DNA of 55,438 nt, taken from Balneolaceae bacterium. GTDB taxonomy: Bacteria > Bacteroidota > Rhodothermia > Balneolales > Balneolaceae. Positions within the stretch are counted from its first letter, which is position 1. The number at the start of each line of letters is the position of its first letter. The translations under genes and the position numbers were made by a program. Below the pieces are notes generated by a model. That model ran no database searches. It was not told the DNA's origin and saw nothing but the letters and a program-made list of their open reading frames with translations. Below, piece after piece: positions 52,953 through 55,438 of this stretch. Location: contig SKRC01000202.1 in assembly GCA_007118695.1 (NCBI GenBank), positions 1 to 55,438 on the forward strand, in the 5' to 3' direction.

Positions 52953-54512
52953 ATGAATCGTAAGACCATAATCGACTCACTGAAAAATGAAAAAAAATGG
53001 GATATCGTTGTTATTGGCGGAGGAGCAACCGGCCTCGGTACGGCCCTTGACGCCGCATCAAGGGGATATAGAACGGCCCTGATCGAACAACACGATTTTG
53101 CCAAAGGAACCTCCAGCAGAAGCACCAAATTGGTCCATGGCGGGGTAAGATACCTGAGGCAGGGCAACATTTCCCTGGTGCTGGAAGCGTTGAAAGAGCG
53201 TGGATTGATGCTGCAAAATGCCCCTCACATAGTCAAAACCCAATCGTTTATCATCCCGAATTATCACTGGTGGGAAAAACCGTTTTACGGAATCGGTTTA
53301 ACACTCTACGACAAGCTGGCCGGCAGACTGAGTTTTGGCAAATCCAAAACACTTTCAAAAGCACAGACGATCGAAGAGATACCGACCATTGAACCCACAA
53401 ATCTGGCAGGTGGTGTCCGATATTTCGACGGGCAGTTCGACGACTCCCGCCTGGCGGTCAACCTGATGCAGTCAATTTTTGACCATGATGGAATTGCAGT
53501 CAATTATGTGAAGGCGACCGGGTTAATGAAAAGCAACAGCAAGATCAGCGGTGTACGGGTTCAGGATGTGGAGACCGGCGAAGATTTTGACGTACAGGCT
53601 AAAGCGGTGGTTAATGCCACGGGGGTTTTCACCGATAACCTGCGGCAGATGGACGACCCCGGCACAAAACCGATCATCCAGGTAAGTCAGGGCGTTCATA
53701 TTGTGCTCGACCGGCATTTTCAGCCCGGCAAGAGTGCGATAATGATCCCAAAAACCGACGATGGACGGGTTCTTTTTGCCGTCCCATGGCATAATAAAGT
53801 GATCGTTGGTACCACAGATACACCGGTTAAAAATGCCGAACTGGAACCCAAAGCCCTTAAAGAGGAACTCGACTTTCTGCTCTCACACACGGCCAAATAT
53901 TTGACTGAAGATCCTGAACCGGAGGATGTGAAAAGTGTGTTTACCGGCTTGCGGCCGCTTGTCAAAGAATCCGGTAATTCAAGCACAAAAAAATTATCCA
54001 GAGATCATACCATACTGGTTGACCGGTCCGGTTTGGTTACTGTAACCGGCGGGAAGTGGACCACCTACAGGAAAATGGCTGAAGACACCGTCGACCATGC
54101 CTCTGAGGTTGCCGGGCTTGAACGGCTAAAGGCTGTTACTGCCGGCCTGAAAATCCATGGCTGGGTGGCCGAACCCGGACAAAACGGCCGGTATGATATC
54201 TACGGGGCTGATGGAGATGCCATCCGAATGATAGAGCGTGAAAATGGCAAATGGGGTGACCTCATGCACCCGCAATTGCCTTATCGTCCGGCTGAAGTTA
54301 TCTGGGCTGTTCGACATGAACAAGCCCGAAGTGTGGAGGATATACTTAGCCGGCGTACACGGGCTATTCTGCTTGATGCCAAAGCCAGTATGCAAATCGC
54401 CGGAACCGTTGCAGATTTGATTGCCGGCGAATTGAATTTTGATGAGCAGTGGAAAAAAACGGAAATCTCGAATTACAGAGCCCTGGCAGAGCAATATCTC
54501 TTTAAATCCTGA
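52953..54512 (+). CDS. glpD: Glycerol-3-phosphate dehydrogenase, FAD-dependent (aerobic type)
   Basis: Membrane-associated flavoenzyme oxidising glycerol 3-phosphate to dihydroxyacetone phosphate and passing electrons to quinone. The 519-residue protein has the FAD motif 'VVIGGGATGLGTALDAASRG', 'GTSSRSTKLVHGGVRYL', 'VGTTDTP' and 'GGKWTTYRKMAEDTV'. Its product also supplies NadA with dihydroxyacetone phosphate. It is second gene of the glpK-glpD operon; no regulator is adjacent. Confidence 0.97.
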   Translation: MNRKTIIDSLKNEKKWDIVVIGGGATGLGTALDAASRGYRTALIEQHDFAKGTSSRSTKLVHGGVRYLRQGNISLVLEALKERGLMLQNAPHIVKTQSFIIPNYHWWEKPFYGIGLTLYDKLAGRLSFGKSKTLSKAQTIEEIPTIEPTNLAGGVRYFDGQFDDSRLAVNLMQSIFDHDGIAVNYVKATGLMKSNSKISGVRVQDVETGEDFDVQAKAVVNATGVFTDNLRQMDDPGTKPIIQVSQGVHIVLDRHFQPGKSAIMIPKTDDGRVLFAVPWHNKVIVGTTDTPVKNAELEPKALKEELDFLLSHTAKYLTEDPEPEDVKSVFTGLRPLVKESGNSSTKKLSRDHTILVDRSGLVTVTGGKWTTYRKMAEDTVDHASEVAGLERLKAVTAGLKIHGWVAEPGQNGRYDIYGADGDAIRMIERENGKWGDLMHPQLPYRPAEVIWAVRHEQARSVEDILSRRTRAILLDAKASMQIAGTVADLIAGELNFDEQWKKTEISNYRALAEQYLFKS

Positions 54513-54965
54513 GGTTGATGAGCGACCCTGCACCCAATCTGCATAAAAAAAACCTCTGAGCTGGCCGTAAGGTTTAAAAAAACACTCAAAGCCGGTATCA
54601 ACACGCGGTCGGCCCGGGCAATGCTTCTCTGCTTTCAACCGGCCGGCCGCATGAATTAAGAGAGCTGATCGAGACTTTGCACACTTTTCCCGGAAAACCC
54701 GGATACAGGTCAACCCTATGTGTTCGTTGCGAACCTGGAAGGGAGGGGGGGAAAAGTTAAAGCTAAAAGAATTGAACCTCCCAACATCCAATTTTACCGG
54801 TTGGATTGATTTGTTATCTACTCCGGGTCTGAAACCTAAAAGCCCGGACTAACCGATAAAATTGAATGTTTCTCAGGGAGTTATTTTCACCAAAAATATA
54901 AAATAAACTATAAGCGTTACTGCGTGATTATTCACAGCTTATATCTTATTGTTTATTATAAACTT
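54513..54965. other. Intergenic region downstream of glpD
   Basis: No convincing gene in 453 bp. AAACCT/AGGTTT (54549-54574) forms a small hairpin with A/T runs on both sides that may end transcription on the minus strand. CCGGG/CCCGG (54824-54847) is another small hairpin. GC-rich and AT-rich patches alternate. Confidence 0.5.
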
Positions 54966-55217
54966 TTATTTTTGTCTGTAGAAATAAATCTTTTTGTTGG
55001 CTGAGTCTTTGCCGCTCTTTATCTTTACATTATTTTCCTGGTTGTACTGATACACAGCAGTTCTCATGGAATTGACACTTTTCTCATTGGTATAAGCGAC
55101 TTCAACGGCATCACCACCCGGCTCGAGCTTATCGAGGGCTTCCATCAATGGCTTGAATTTTGAAGATCTTCTTTTACTAGACTTAACCTGAGAACGATTT
55201 ACAAATTTAATATCCAT
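54966..55217 (-). CDS. Small basic hypothetical protein, 83 residues
   Basis: A lysine/arginine-rich soluble protein starting at a clear ATG (MDIKFVNRSQVKSSKRR). The middle ('PLMEALDKLEPGGDAVEVAY') is followed by a helix 'SVNSMRTAVYQYNQENN' and 'KIYFYRQK' as a final strand, which could be a small nucleic-acid-binding domain. I do not recognise a family. It is isolated, with AT-rich DNA on both sides, and could belong to an accessory region beyond the window. Confidence 0.65.
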   Translation of the reverse strand: MDIKFVNRSQVKSSKRRSSKFKPLMEALDKLEPGGDAVEVAYTNEKSVNSMRTAVYQYNQENNVKIKSGKDSANKKIYFYRQK

Positions 55218-55438
55218 AATTAATTAAATAAAATTACCAATTACTCTTTATGTTTATAAATAACGCACAAATTAAAACAAATTTGTAATAGATAAAAGTT
55301 CCTATACAAATTAATACCTTGATTGCATGCATAGTTATTATACATAAGGATGGTAAACTTGTAATTCTATTCTCCCCCACTCATGTAAAACAATCGAATT
55401 TATCGACTAAATTGAACATTGAAACAACATTAGCCAAT

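Noticed and set aside
54126-54791. 221-residue frame antisense to the end of glpD
   Set aside because: Most of it is antisense to glpD and the rest lies in non-coding DNA.

Overview
The window looks like a chromosomal segment of a Gram-negative member of the Bacteroidota/Balneolota group (an inference from gene content; no rRNA or taxonomic marker was compared). The pointers are an Oar-type TonB-dependent receptor, a folP-cdaA gene pair, a DUF3822-like gene next to rsmD and coaD, a UPF0102/YraN gene, lipoprotein signal peptides, an aerobic NAD pathway and weak Shine-Dalgarno sequences. The cell it implies has an outer membrane, makes NAD from aspartate, oxidises propionyl-CoA through methylmalonyl-CoA mutase and uses glycerol. 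I see no tRNA, rRNA, CRISPR array, prophage, transposase or integrase.

Layout: (1) 1-2174, RND efflux pump (truncated) and its adaptor. (2) 2557-4360, an amidoligase with a class I glutamine amidotransferase-like hydrolase, then a TetR regulator with tandem operators. (3) 5842-10456, a small glutaredoxin-like protein, DsbD, SufE and a PAS protein whose first domain resembles a cysteine-less LOV domain. (4) 10718-19558, acyl-CoA dehydrogenase, a HAD phosphatase, and mutA-mutB-meaB for methylmalonyl-CoA metabolism. (5) 19575-21633, a ferredoxin-folP-cdaA operon. (6) 21932-26497, an ENPP-type phosphodiesterase lipoprotein and a 1076-residue TonB-dependent receptor. (7) 26708-33482, de novo NAD synthesis (nadA, nadC, nadB) with a cysteine desulfurase and an MFS carrier. 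(8) 34163-35881, three genes of the arsenosugar-associated set, without arsM or arsS in view. (9) 36369-44863, an outer-membrane protein, a receiver-like/metallo-beta-lactamase fusion, a large DUF349 protein, Dps, SixA and a MATE pump. (10) 45189-51158, a housekeeping run: pseudopilin-like protein, DUF3822-like protein, rsmD, coaD, aminotransferase, FmdB-like protein, GbsR-type regulator, yraN and plsC. (11) 51451-54512, glpK-glpD.

The most unusual feature is the intergenic DNA. Nearly every longer gap carries arrays of 7-bp repeats whose unit sequence differs from place to place, often of the form CTGNNNN. They begin at or even inside the last codons of genes, so MutB, NadC and PlsC all end in an array-encoded 'EY-stop'. 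Nested in or near these arrays are several families of short dispersed elements: GAACACCCC elements with covarying hairpins, CCCGAC/GTCGGG hairpins, AAATGAGCGTTAG direct repeats, a GATTTTGAAAATCCGATAA motif and a 150-bp two-copy repeat. No enzyme that could move them is encoded here.

The strongest protein-level candidates for undescribed biology are the amidoligase/amidotransferase pair (with a hydrophobic insertion in the amidotransferase), the cysteine-less LOV-like sensor, the receiver-MBL fusion, and the FmdB-family protein that has lost its zinc ligands.
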